A stretch of DNA of 61,656 bases from the NCBI GenBank assembly GCA_016215025.1, contig JACRMI010000153.1, forward strand, positions 1 to 61,656. Reading direction: 5' to 3'. Positions 44,227 to 54,600 of this stretch are shown here, piece after piece. Under the pieces are notes generated by a model. That model saw nothing but the letters and a program-made list of their open reading frames with translations. It had not been told where the DNA came from and ran no database searches. Positions within the stretch are counted from its first letter, which is position 1. Each line of letters opens with the position of its first letter. Both the position numbers and the translations under genes were made by a program. This DNA is from Chloroflexota bacterium (GTDB lineage Bacteria > Chloroflexota > Anaerolineae > UBA4142).

Positions 44227-45162
44227 ATGCCAATCAAGCCGCTTGAATCGATTGTTTGCCCTATCTGCGAAATCGACAATTCATCTTTGCTGTTCGAATC
44301 ACCAGGAATGCGCTGTTATCACGACCATCGATTCACGATGGTGCGTTGTAATCAATGTGGCTTGATTTACAATAACCCCAGACTCGCGAAAGAAGACCTG
44401 AGTTTGTGCTACGATGAAACATACTATGCCGTTCGCGAGGCAAATCGTTTGGCGACTTGGTTATCAGCCACACTCCTCAACGCCAAAGTGACCGAGTTAA
44501 CGCGTGCTTTTCAGAATCCGGGCAGTACCGTCTTGGATATGGGGTACGGAAGCGGCGAGTTTCTTTTTCGGATGCAGCAGCGTGGTTGGAAAACAGTCGG
44601 TATCGATTCGTCTGCGGCAGCATGTCATCTGGCAACACAGCGACTGGGTCAAAATGTGTTCAACGCGAGCCTGGAAGAGTGTCAATTCCCCGATTCCCAT
44701 TTTGATCTTGTTACGCTGTGGCATGTGTTTGAACATGTGTATGATCCACTCGCCGAGTTAGCAAGAATTCGCAGAGTGCTAAAAGACACAGGCACGCTCG
44801 TTTTGGTCGTTCCCAATAGCGACTGCTCCGAGTTCCGGTTGTTCAAAGAAAACTGCTTCCATCTAGAATCGCCCGTGCATGTCTTTCATTATGCTCCCGC
44901 TACTCTGTGCGCGATTTTGGAGAAAATGAAATTTCGGGTTACCAGGAAGAATCTTTTCGCCCTAGACTTTCCGCTAGGGATGGTTCACAGCGCACAATCA
45001 GCATTGATGAGTTCACATCGATTCAAACAGAATTGGAAACTCATGCTGGCTCTAGCCACACCAATTCTGCTTGGAGCGACTGTGATCAATCGCTTAAATC
45101 CATTCACGCACGACAGTCCGGTAATGGAAGTGTGGGCACAAAAACAGGAGAATCCGCGATGA
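44227..45162 (+). CDS. SAM methyltransferase with N-terminal zinc ribbon (glycan type)
   Basis: A 311-residue protein. An N-terminal CPIC...CNQCG zinc ribbon (about 11-45) is followed by a class I methyltransferase domain (VLDMGYGSGEFLFRM as motif I, LVTLWHVFEHVYDP as motif IV). This layout is common among methyltransferases in polysaccharide clusters that methylate sugars or carry C-methylation chemistry. ATG 44227 is chosen because the zinc ribbon starts there; the ribosome-binding site is weak. It overlaps the radical SAM gene by 4 nt. Confidence 0.85.
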   Translation: MPIKPLESIVCPICEIDNSSLLFESPGMRCYHDHRFTMVRCNQCGLIYNNPRLAKEDLSLCYDETYYAVREANRLATWLSATLLNAKVTELTRAFQNPGSTVLDMGYGSGEFLFRMQQRGWKTVGIDSSAAACHLATQRLGQNVFNASLEECQFPDSHFDLVTLWHVFEHVYDPLAELARIRRVLKDTGTLVLVVPNSDCSEFRLFKENCFHLESPVHVFHYAPATLCAILEKMKFRVTRKNLFALDFPLGMVHSAQSALMSSHRFKQNWKLMLALATPILLGATVINRLNPFTHDSPVMEVWAQKQENPR

Positions 45163-46640
45163 AAATCGCTATTGCATATCCACCGATCGAATCGCCCAAG
45201 GGCACGCCGCTCTTGTCGCAGAATCGACAGTTTCAATATTTTAACGCGCCGACGTACGTCTATCCGATGGTCCCGGCATCCGCTGCCAGCTTGCTTCACG
45301 CTAATGGCTACGACGTTCTCTGGCTGGACGGGATCGCCGAACGCTGGACATTCGCACAATTCATCGCCGAACTGGAACGCGAACAACCTAATGTCCTCAT
45401 CATGGAAACGAAAACGCCGGTCGTCAAAAGTCATTGGAAAACTGTCGCTGACCTCAAGCAACATTTTCCTCAAATGACGATTGCACTGTTTGGCGATCAT
45501 GTTTCGTGGAATCCCCAGGAAACGTTGACGAACTGCCCGGTCGATTATATTTTGACCGGTGGCGACTATGATTTTCTTTCACTCTCGTTGGCGAATCATC
45601 TCAATCGTGGAACCGATCTGGAAGGCGGCATCTGGTGGCGCGACGCGAACGCGGACACGCTGAAAAATTCTGGCGCGCAAGACATGAAGAATCATCGCCT
45701 CGACGATCTACCCATGATCGACCGCGCGCTTACCAAGTGGAAACTCTACGCCTACGAGAACGGCAATTATCGCTACACACCTGGAACATATACGTACGTC
45801 GGACGCGATTGTTGGTGGGGGCGATGCACTTTTTGTGTGTGGGAGTTTAATCTCTATCCGCAGGGAAGTTACCGGATCCATTCGCCCGAACGGACGCTCA
45901 ACGAAGTTGAATCGCTTATTGGGTTAGGCGTGCGCGAAATTTTTGACGATACGGGTACATTGCCTGCCGGAGCATGGCTCAAAAAATTCTGTCAGGGGAT
46001 GATTGAGTGTGGTTACAACAAACACGTGCGTTTCGGTCACAACATGCGATTCAATTTGCTCAATCAAGAGCAATACGATTTGATGGGCAATGCCGGTTTC
46101 CGATTTGTATTGTATGGTCTTGAATCAGGCAATCAAAAGACACTGGATCGACTTGATAAAGGCGTACAAGCAAACAAGATCGAAGAGGAACTACGCTGGG
46201 CAAAAGGAGCTGGGTTAGCTCCACACCTAACCGTGATGATTGGCTATCCTTGGGAGACCGCCGACGATTCACAACATACCATCGATTTCGTGCATGACCT
46301 TTTTGCAAAAGGACTAGTCGATACCTTACAAGGCACCATCGTCGTGCCCTATCCCGGCACCCCGCTATATTATCAGTGTAAAGAGAATGGCTGGCTCAAA
46401 ACGGAAGACTGGGACCGTTACGATATGCGCGAGTCGGTGATGCTCAATCCGATTAGCGATGAGCAAGTGCGTGGCTATGTGCAACAACTATATACCGCAT
46501 TCATGTCACCCCAGTTTATCGCACGCCAAATCGTTTCGGTCCGCAACCTAGAAGATGTCAAGTTCCTCGCGTCGGCCGGGGTCAAAGTATTGGGACATTT
46601 GATGGATTTCAAGAAAAAGCAAACGAGCGGAGCCAAGTAG
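45159..46640 (+). CDS. B12-binding-domain radical SAM protein
   Basis: A 493-residue protein. The N-terminal half (about 1-150) fits a cobalamin-binding domain (MIPASAASLLHANGYDVLWLDG; IALFGDHVSWNPQETL). The radical SAM cluster is C218-x4-C223-x2-C226 in RDCWWGRCTFC; the four-residue first gap is known in this B12-associated group but differs from the classical CX3CX2C. Members perform methylations at unreactive carbons or ring rearrangements. In this operon a modified sugar or lipid carrier is the most plausible substrate, without proof. ATG overlaps the previous stop (ATGA). Confidence 0.88.
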   Translation: MKIAIAYPPIESPKGTPLLSQNRQFQYFNAPTYVYPMVPASAASLLHANGYDVLWLDGIAERWTFAQFIAELEREQPNVLIMETKTPVVKSHWKTVADLKQHFPQMTIALFGDHVSWNPQETLTNCPVDYILTGGDYDFLSLSLANHLNRGTDLEGGIWWRDANADTLKNSGAQDMKNHRLDDLPMIDRALTKWKLYAYENGNYRYTPGTYTYVGRDCWWGRCTFCVWEFNLYPQGSYRIHSPERTLNEVESLIGLGVREIFDDTGTLPAGAWLKKFCQGMIECGYNKHVRFGHNMRFNLLNQEQYDLMGNAGFRFVLYGLESGNQKTLDRLDKGVQANKIEEELRWAKGAGLAPHLTVMIGYPWETADDSQHTIDFVHDLFAKGLVDTLQGTIVVPYPGTPLYYQCKENGWLKTEDWDRYDMRESVMLNPISDEQVRGYVQQLYTAFMSPQFIARQIVSVRNLEDVKFLASAGVKVLGHLMDFKKKQTSGAK

Positions 46641-46677
46641 TCTGATCGAGTTGAAGATAACCACCCAAATTCACCGC

Positions 46678-47685
46678 ATGCCTTCTATTTCAATTCTTAT
46701 TCCCACGCTCAATTCAGAACGAGTATTGCAACAGTGTCTTGAATCGATTGCCGCCCAAGATTATCCATCGGACCAGGTCGAGATTATCATTGCCGATGGC
46801 GGCTCAACCGATGAGACGCTTGCCATCGCACGGCGTTACACGTCAAGTATTTTCCCCAATCCACTCAAGACCGGCGAAGCTGGAAAAGCAGTTGCGCTCC
46901 AACACGCAACAGGCGAGATTGTCGCGTTTATTGATTCGGACAATATCTTGCCAACAACTGACTGGCTGAGCCGGATGATTGCGCCTTTTGCGGATGAAGA
47001 AATTGTTGGGACAGAGCCGCTCGAATATACTTATCGCAAGGAAGATAGTTACATCACCCGCTACTGCGCACTGATGGGCATGAACGATCCATTGTGTCTT
47101 TTTCTTGGAAACTATGATCGATACTGCACCTTGACCGGCGAATGGACCGAAATGCCGGTGGAAATAGTAGATCAATCAAGTTATCTTAAAGCCACCCTAC
47201 AGCCACCTTACCTGCCGACCATTGGAGCAAACGGCTTTCTAGTGCGTCGCACTGCACTGACGGAATGGCAAACCCAAGATTATTTTTTTGACATCGATGT
47301 TGTGCATGAATTGGCAAGCAAGACCAAGTGCCAGGTCGGTAAAGTCAAAGTTGGGATCGTCCATATATTTTCCGGCAGCGTAACGACCTTTGTGCGCAAG
47401 CAACAAAGGCGCGTGAATGATTATCTTTACTATCGCGCATTCGGATTACGAAAATATCAATGGCAAAAAACGAATCGCGCAGGGCTGGTCAAGTTTATCC
47501 TTTCGTGCGTGTTTGTCTTGCCGCTTGTCATGCAAAGCGCACGCGGTTGGAAACGCAAGCCGGATGTGGCGTGGCTATTTCATCCTCTGGCGTGTTGGAT
47601 TACGCTGGCGACGTACGGCAGTGAAACGATCCGCGCCTTTCTCTTCGGCATGCAAACCCAATCACGCGCCGAGTGGAAACAATAG
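46678..47685 (+). CDS. GT2 glycosyltransferase
   Basis: A 335-residue GT-A glycosyltransferase: SISILIPTLNSERVLQQCLESI, ADGGSTDETL, VAFIDSDNILP (DxD) and GANGFLVRRTAL. A hydrophobic C-terminal region may attach it to the membrane. ATG 46678 begins at the conserved strand; TTG 46651, 10 nt after the radical SAM stop, is an alternative that would add nine residues. It directly adjoins the next gene. Confidence 0.87.
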   Translation: MPSISILIPTLNSERVLQQCLESIAAQDYPSDQVEIIIADGGSTDETLAIARRYTSSIFPNPLKTGEAGKAVALQHATGEIVAFIDSDNILPTTDWLSRMIAPFADEEIVGTEPLEYTYRKEDSYITRYCALMGMNDPLCLFLGNYDRYCTLTGEWTEMPVEIVDQSSYLKATLQPPYLPTIGANGFLVRRTALTEWQTQDYFFDIDVVHELASKTKCQVGKVKVGIVHIFSGSVTTFVRKQQRRVNDYLYYRAFGLRKYQWQKTNRAGLVKFILSCVFVLPLVMQSARGWKRKPDVAWLFHPLACWITLATYGSETIRAFLFGMQTQSRAEWKQ

Positions 47686-48840
47686 ATGGCTAGTTTTTCC
47701 AAAACAGTTTTGATGATCTGCCCCTTTGCCAAACCGAACTTGGGCGGAGTCGAATCGCATCTTGAAAAGTTGACCAACTATCTGGTTGATCACAACTATC
47801 GAGTTTTTCTGCTCACCTATCAGCCACTGACCACGCGAGCGCGCGGCAAGTCCATTGACAAGCGTGACAACCTCGAAATTCATCGAGTGAGTTGGTTTGG
47901 AAATGGATGGTTCACCAAACTCGAACCGTTTTTCCCGCTCATTTTTTTGTATCTGTTCCCAGGTCTGTTTGGCAAGTGTTTGTTCTTCTATCTCCGTCAT
48001 TATCGGGAAATCGACTATATTCATGCGCATGGGCTGGTTGCGGCGGCGATTGCCAAGATACTGGCAAGAATCCATTCCAAAAGAACCATAATCAGTACCC
48101 ATGCCATTTACCAGTTCGAGAATCGGAAAATATTGGCGTTGCTGAACAAATGGCTTTTGGGATCGGCGGATAGTATACTCGCAGTCGGCGAACCGTCGCG
48201 CCAAGAGTTGATTTCGATTGGACTCGATCCGAAAAAAATCAGAGTCCATCCTAATTGGATCGATTTAGATGTCTATCGTCCACTGGATCGCACTGCGATT
48301 CGATCCAGTCTAGGCGTTAGTGGAGTGACCGTTCTGTTTGCCGGACGATTGCTGGAAAAGAAGGGCGTCTTGCTGATTTTGGAAGCAGCTAAGTCTTTAC
48401 CGCACATTCAATTCATCATCGCGGGCGATGGCCCCGTCAAGGACGCGGTGGTTGATTGCGCTACACAGAATGCCAACGTCAATTACGTCGGCTCGATTTC
48501 CGACAGTGACAAATTAGTCGAGTATTACAATGCCGCGGATGTCTTTGTTTCGCTTCCTCTGTATGACGAAGGTTTTGCCGGTGTCTACCTAGAAGCCCTC
48601 GCTTGCGGCACGCCCGTCATCGCATCAAAGAGAGGATGCTTGCCGGATTTTTTAGATCATTCCGTCGCTACGTTAATCGAACCGACGGTCGAAAACCTTG
48701 TTCAGAACTTGACCCTTCAACCCAACACCTGCCAGTCCGAGGAGTCGAGAAAACGATGTCGTCAATACGCCCTAGAGCATTTCAGCGAAAAAAATGTTCA
48801 AGTGATTGTTGCAAGTTACGAGGATAGCCGTGGCAATTAA
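47686..48840 (+). CDS. GT4 glycosyltransferase
   Basis: A 384-residue GT-B enzyme. The N-terminal domain has CPFAKPNLGGVESHLEKL (acceptor side); the C-terminal domain has VLFAGRLLEKKGVLLILEA, the nucleotide-sugar site YDEGFAGVYLEALACGTPVIA with the E-x7-E pattern of retaining GT4 enzymes. It starts immediately after the previous stop and overlaps the next gene by 11 nt. Confidence 0.92.
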   Translation: MASFSKTVLMICPFAKPNLGGVESHLEKLTNYLVDHNYRVFLLTYQPLTTRARGKSIDKRDNLEIHRVSWFGNGWFTKLEPFFPLIFLYLFPGLFGKCLFFYLRHYREIDYIHAHGLVAAAIAKILARIHSKRTIISTHAIYQFENRKILALLNKWLLGSADSILAVGEPSRQELISIGLDPKKIRVHPNWIDLDVYRPLDRTAIRSSLGVSGVTVLFAGRLLEKKGVLLILEAAKSLPHIQFIIAGDGPVKDAVVDCATQNANVNYVGSISDSDKLVEYYNAADVFVSLPLYDEGFAGVYLEALACGTPVIASKRGCLPDFLDHSVATLIEPTVENLVQNLTLQPNTCQSEESRKRCRQYALEHFSEKNVQVIVASYEDSRGN

Positions 48841-49693
48841 TGAAGAGAAATTGAATCAGGTCCTTTCGCACGTGGGCGACATGGGACTCAAACATCGGGT
48901 GCGAACTATCCTAGAATATCTCGCCATTCAACCCGGCGATGTCGTGTTAGACTGCGGATGCGGCGACGGCTTTTATTTGAGCGCGCTGGGCGCGCTATTC
49001 AATTGCAAGGTCTATGGGATTGATCATGACTGGAGTTTGTTGATTCCTGCAGCGCAACGTTTGATTAAAGAGCAACAACTTGCCATGCAAGGAAACATTT
49101 TTCATCTGCCCTTTGCGGGTGAATGCTTCGACAAAATAATTTTTTCCGAAGTGCTTGAGCATTTGCCGGATGAGTCTGGTGCGCTGCGCGAAATTGCGCG
49201 AGTCCTCAAGCCCCAAGGAACGTTGGCGATCACTGTGCCGAACCATAACTATCCGCTGTTTTGGGATCCGCTGAACAAAATGCGCGAGGCGCTGGGGCTA
49301 GGGCACTTTTCAAAAGATCGCGGTTTTCTTGGCGGAATCTGGGCAATGCATCTGCGACTTTACTATCCCAACGAACTACGCCAGGTACTTGAAAAAGCGG
49401 GCTACCGGGTCTGTGCCATGAAAGGTCTTGTTCATTACTGCTTGCCCTTTACGCACAACATTCTCTATTTTGGCAAGGCGATTGTTTTTCGTTTTCTTCC
49501 GCATTCGAGTTCGGTTCGCGATTCGATGGACAAGTTCGCATGGCAGAAAAGCGAACGCTCGACCTTCAACCCGATTCATCTGCTTCAAGCCATGGTGAAT
49601 ACAATCGACAGGTTCAACGATGGATTTGACAGTTTAACCGAGTCGTCGATGTGCTTGGCGGCGCAGGCAACCCGTGCGTCAAAAGGAGATTGA
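48830..49693 (+). CDS. SAM-dependent methyltransferase
   Basis: A 287-residue class I methyltransferase: VVLDCGCGDGFYLSALG (motif I), IDHDWSL, then KIIFSEVLEHLPDE (motif IV region), with a C-terminal extension of about 80 residues. GTG 48830 with GAGGAT 6 nt upstream fits best. The substrate is presumably a glycan intermediate. Confidence 0.87.
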   Translation: MAINEEKLNQVLSHVGDMGLKHRVRTILEYLAIQPGDVVLDCGCGDGFYLSALGALFNCKVYGIDHDWSLLIPAAQRLIKEQQLAMQGNIFHLPFAGECFDKIIFSEVLEHLPDESGALREIARVLKPQGTLAITVPNHNYPLFWDPLNKMREALGLGHFSKDRGFLGGIWAMHLRLYYPNELRQVLEKAGYRVCAMKGLVHYCLPFTHNILYFGKAIVFRFLPHSSSVRDSMDKFAWQKSERSTFNPIHLLQAMVNTIDRFNDGFDSLTESSMCLAAQATRASKGD

Positions 49694-50449
49694 ATGTTTG
49701 GTCGAATCAGTCAAGAACGATGGCACGCCGCACAAGCTCTCGAAGAATCAGAGTGGAATCATCAAGGCATTGTAGAAGCCGAGTGGCATGAAATTGTAAA
49801 CAAGTACCAGAAAGTTTTCGCCGAGCTTGAACATTCGCTGGGATTGACTCAGGACACAATGATTCTGGATGTGGGATGTGGTCCAACCATCATCACCCGG
49901 TTGTTCAAACAGGGACGGCGATATGCGTTTGATCCGCTCCTGTATAACCTTCATCAGGCGCAAACAATTGCTCAGGATAACACTAACCTTATGACCGCGC
50001 GAGGCGAAGAGATGCCTTTCGCCAAGTCCTGTTTCGATGTTGCGGTCTGTCGCAATGTGCTCGATCATACCCAATATCCGGCCCAAGTGCTTGCAGAAAT
50101 GCACCGCACCGTCAAGCCAAACGGAAAGTTCTTTATCAGTCTCTACACGTATGCGCCTTTTGTCACCTTCGTCAAGAAAATTGGCGAGCGTATTTCGTTT
50201 CTTCGAAATGTCGCGCATCCGTTTACCTTCACGCCGGACGAATTCAAGGTCATGATTGGTCAAAGCGGGATTCAAGTAGAACGCGAGTGGCTGATCCACG
50301 AAGGCGTTCATTCAACCGACTATGGCAAAATTCCGCCGCCGCTTCCCGACCGGTCTGTCCGCAACCGCTTGATTATCTGGTTGAACGCGAACGTGTTTCG
50401 ATCAAAATGGTTTGTGCGCGAGTACGCGTTTCTAGCAAGTGCAAAGTAA
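49694..50449 (+). CDS. SAM-dependent methyltransferase
   Basis: A 251-residue class I methyltransferase with ILDVGCGPTIITRLF (motif I), FDPL strand-2 end, and DVAVCRNVLDHTQYP (motif IV). It is distinct from its neighbour in sequence. An AAAGGAG site precedes the ATG, with zero spacing to the upstream stop. The third methyltransferase of the operon. Confidence 0.87.
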   Translation: MFGRISQERWHAAQALEESEWNHQGIVEAEWHEIVNKYQKVFAELEHSLGLTQDTMILDVGCGPTIITRLFKQGRRYAFDPLLYNLHQAQTIAQDNTNLMTARGEEMPFAKSCFDVAVCRNVLDHTQYPAQVLAEMHRTVKPNGKFFISLYTYAPFVTFVKKIGERISFLRNVAHPFTFTPDEFKVMIGQSGIQVEREWLIHEGVHSTDYGKIPPPLPDRSVRNRLIIWLNANVFRSKWFVREYAFLASAK

Positions 50450-50463
50450 TACTTAAGAGAATT

Positions 50464-51666
50464 ATGCAGCTTCATATCGTCGCGAACACTACATTTGGCG
50501 CAGGCATGAGTGGCGGCGACCGCATCTTGATCGAATGCGCTCGCCGGTGGGCTGGTCACGGACACTCGATTACCCTCTTCGTTTGGGAAGAGGGCGGTGA
50601 GCTTTATCGACGCAATCATCTGGACAATGTGCGCTATGTGATTTGGTCGGTAGCTCGCTTCCGCAAGCTAGGTTTCGCTCTCCTCTATCTGATCCGTACT
50701 CTCCGCGGATGTATCGAAGCGTTACGAATTTCCAAAACTGTCAATCCCAATACGGTCGTTTATTCCGCTTCCGATTTTTTGCCCGATTCTCTTCCTGGGT
50801 TCTTGATGGCACGTCGACTGAATGTGCCATGGATCGCATCCCTCTATCTTTTTGCGCCCAATCCCTTCAAAGGATTTCGCGGGAACTATCGCCGGGGTTT
50901 TCGGCTTCCGGATTTGAAGACGATGTTATATTATCTGTCTCAGCGCATACCCGAATGGCTGATCCGACATTATGCCGCTATGGTTTTTGTGACGAGCGAA
51001 CCGGACCGACAGTATTTTATGAATCGCGGTTTCAGCCCCAATCGTGTGATCGCAATTCAGGGCGGCGTAGATTTGAAAGAGGCACAGCGCGTGCCCAAGC
51101 CGGAAATCGTCAAATACGATGCAGCATTTGTCGGTCGCTTTCATCCCCAGAAAGGCGTGATCGAATTGATCGATATATGGGACCGCGTTCGGCAAGTCAA
51201 GCCGAATGCGCGTCTCGCCATCATTGGCGAAGGTTCGTTAGAGCCGCAGATGCGTCAGGAGATTGAGCACTTCAACCTACAAAACAATATTGATCTTTAT
51301 GGTTTTACAGATGGCGAAGCAAAATATCGTATTCTCAAGTCGAGCCGTCTTTTTCTACACCCTGCGATTTATGATAGTGGTGGCATGGCAGCCATCGAAG
51401 GGATGGCCTGTGGATTGCCGGCGGTCGGGTTCGATCTACCGGCTTTGAAGACTTATTATCCGCAAGGAATGCTCAAAGCACCCATCGCGGATTTGAATGC
51501 TTTTGCGCAACTCGTGCTTAATTTACTCGACGATTCAGAATTATATATATACACCAGCCAGGATGCGCTCGATCTTGCAGAACAGTGGGATTGGGACAAG
51601 CGGGCGAGCGATATCATCGCCCGAATTCAAGGCGAATTTGGTACGGAAGTAGAGAAGGCAGCGTGA
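50464..51666 (+). CDS. GT4 glycosyltransferase
   Basis: A 400-residue GT-B enzyme. The start MQLHIVANTTFGAGMSGGDRILIECARRW resembles retaining GT4 enzymes with an acceptor loop; the C-terminal domain has AAFVGRFHPQKGVIELI and HPAIYDSGGMAAIEGMACGLPAVGF (E-x7-E region). AAGAGAA precedes the ATG. It overlaps the next gene by 4 nt (GTGA). Confidence 0.92.
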   Translation: MQLHIVANTTFGAGMSGGDRILIECARRWAGHGHSITLFVWEEGGELYRRNHLDNVRYVIWSVARFRKLGFALLYLIRTLRGCIEALRISKTVNPNTVVYSASDFLPDSLPGFLMARRLNVPWIASLYLFAPNPFKGFRGNYRRGFRLPDLKTMLYYLSQRIPEWLIRHYAAMVFVTSEPDRQYFMNRGFSPNRVIAIQGGVDLKEAQRVPKPEIVKYDAAFVGRFHPQKGVIELIDIWDRVRQVKPNARLAIIGEGSLEPQMRQEIEHFNLQNNIDLYGFTDGEAKYRILKSSRLFLHPAIYDSGGMAAIEGMACGLPAVGFDLPALKTYYPQGMLKAPIADLNAFAQLVLNLLDDSELYIYTSQDALDLAEQWDWDKRASDIIARIQGEFGTEVEKAA

Positions 51667-54600
51667 ATACACCAAGCAATCAGAGAAACCCGTTTTCCGA
51701 ATTGAAAACGGATTTCTGGGCAGCCCTGTTCTTTTTGCTGCTAACCCTATTTGCTCTGCGAAATGTCCTGTTGACGCCGGGTATTATCAACAGTATGTGG
51801 GATTGGTCTATCCAAGCATTTCCAGATCAGGCCTGGGTGCAAGTTATTTTACAGTTTTCGTCATGGCAGAATCTCTTCGGCGGTGGGGAATATGCTCCAG
51901 TCAATAATCCATTCTTTCATTTGTTTACTCTTCCATTTACCCTTTTAGGCGGAGAGTTTGAAAGCAAAATACTCAGCGTCCTGTTGGTTTGGGGAGCCGC
52001 GATTTCGATGTACTGGTTGGCACGCAAGAGTATGCGCTTGAGTGTCTTTTGGAGTTGTGTCGCAGCGGTGCTCTACATGTTTTCGCCGGTCGTCTATAGT
52101 CGCCTTCTTATGGGACATTTGCCGATTCTCCTCGGATATGTTCTATTGCCGCTACTAGTCCTTTTTGCTTTCCGTATTATCCGTTTCGTCCACGAATCCG
52201 GAAACCTGCCGGCTGGCTATATCATTTTGACCGGGCTGATTCTTGGGATAGAGCAAGCGCTGCATCAAAGCACCCTGGTGATAGCTTCCATCGTAGTGGT
52301 TGTGCTCTTAGGTATGGGCATGCTCCAAAAATTCTCCAATCGACTGCTCATCGCTTTGGTCGTCCTGTTTTTCATCGGCGGATTACTGAATGTAGGTTGG
52401 GTGATTCCATTTGGCAAAGACTATCTTTCGTCCGGAACGATTTTTCATGGGAGTATTCCGGAAATGCCCAGTGAGCAGGTGACTTTGGGCGGAATGCTCG
52501 AGTATCGCAAGTTGTCTCTCGATGTTCAAAGTCAAAGAACATTCGACGCGTTTCGTTTTTCCGCGAATCAGAATTTTATGAGACGCGTGGAGTATTTTTT
52601 TCCGGTGCCTGCGGCGCTATCCGATTTATGGACATGGTCCAGTCTGATCGTTCCAATAATTGTATTCGGACTACTCCTATTAAAGCGCAGGACAGAACCC
52701 TACATCATCGAATTGGTGATCCTTGGGTTTATCGGCGTGACGATGGTGACCGGCAATCAGAACTTGCCCAGCACGATATTCTATCAAGTATTGAAAACAA
52801 TTGCACCGCCGGTATGGGCAGAGTTTGGATCGACGAATCGGGCTTATCCATTGGTGGCAATTGCTTATGCGCCACTCTTGGCATGGGCGCTGCAACAATT
52901 TACGTGGTGGGTCGCAAGCGTACTACCCAGAGTGACATCCTTCCTACCGATACGGTTTGGCTTTGCTTGCCTTGTCGGCGGCGGTCTAGTGATTGGCGCA
53001 TCGCCTTTTCTTCTAGGAGACATTTCGCGTCCGGGCTTGGACGATTATGCGCTCAATCAATATTCGGTTACCCCAAGCGATCAAGCACTGTATGATTTCT
53101 TGAAGGTCAATCCGAATAGCTCCCGGATCCTGCTGCCGCCGCCATGGTATTCATGGTCCCCGATGGAAGCAGCGTGGATTTGGGATGTGGGTTCTATTCC
53201 TCCGCGCCTTCGTTTTGTTGCGCCCAATCGCAACCCTCGCGCATGGCAATCTGCATCGGATTATAGTTTGCCTTCGACGAACACGCGGTCGGGCAAAATC
53301 TTGGGATTAGCGGCGGTTCAATATCTCGTTTATCCTTACGCTCGGCTTTTTGAGAATGAGCCGTATCTCGCCAAATACAAGGCGCGCATGGCGTATGGCC
53401 CGATCTACGATGCACGGATCGCAAGCCAACAAGATTTCGTCCCGGTAACGGTACCTTTTACGGGCACGCGCGTTTACGAAAACACGGCGTATCTGCCGCG
53501 CATCTATGCCGCGCAATCGCCGGTGCTGATTGACGGTTCGAGCAATCTGCTGGCAACTCTTGCTACTACACCTTACTTCGCTGAATCACCAGCGTTGTTT
53601 TTTACTTCGAATCAAGCACCCTCAAGTTTGCCTTTTTTGGCAAAGAATTCTGAAGCAGTAATCATGCCCCTCAATTTGCAATTACCTAACATTGAAGATA
53701 CGCCATCCCCTATTGTTAGCGGGACGCAGTGGTCCAATACCATATACCTTTCTTCTGTTTCTTCAAACTTACCTAAAGCAACCGGAGTATTCACGACCTC
53801 AGTAACTGATTCATTTATCATTCGTGCCAGCGCAGAACCACAGCTAGCGCCGTTCGCGACTGACGCCGGCATGATGTTTACTCAAACCGTCGAATTGCTT
53901 CATGAAATTCCCAATTCCAATCAATGGAAAACAGAGTCGAAATATACTGAGACCGGGTCCGACGAGTTCACTCTAAATTCAGACTCGCTTTATGATCTTC
54001 GACGTGAGCAAAACGGAATACTCCATGGACATGTTTGGTTGAATGCTATTCAACCAAGTTCAGTCGATATATCGAAAAGTTTTTCGCCATTCGATTTGGA
54101 CGCTTTTCCGAATTTCAAGATCACGACGCGTGTGGAAGACCCTAGCGTTCAAATGATCGAAATTCGACTGGGTTTGAATTGGGATGGCAGCAACAATGTT
54201 CAAGATACTTTTGTGTTACCGCTCGTACCAAAAACCGAGCTTGCATCAAGCCAGACTTCACTCCTAGCTGGCGTCAGAGACGCCTTTCCGGTCCATTCCA
54301 ATTATAGAGTAGTCAATCTGACGATTCGTCTCACCAAGCGCCCCAATGCCGATATGCAACGGAATAATCAAGATGGTTTGTACGCCTACGACTTTGGAGA
54401 GCTGATTTTTGTCTCTGATAATTCGCGCATGTTACCCATTGATCTCTCCGCAGCGGCAATTACATCAGTTCGACCAGACCAATCCGCAAAACCGTCGCTC
54501 ACCTTCGATTTTGTGCCAAGGCAAAATATCTCTGTGCGTACAACTCGCTCATTATCAGATTCCATGCTCAAAGAACCATCCAAATTTGTGGTCGATTACC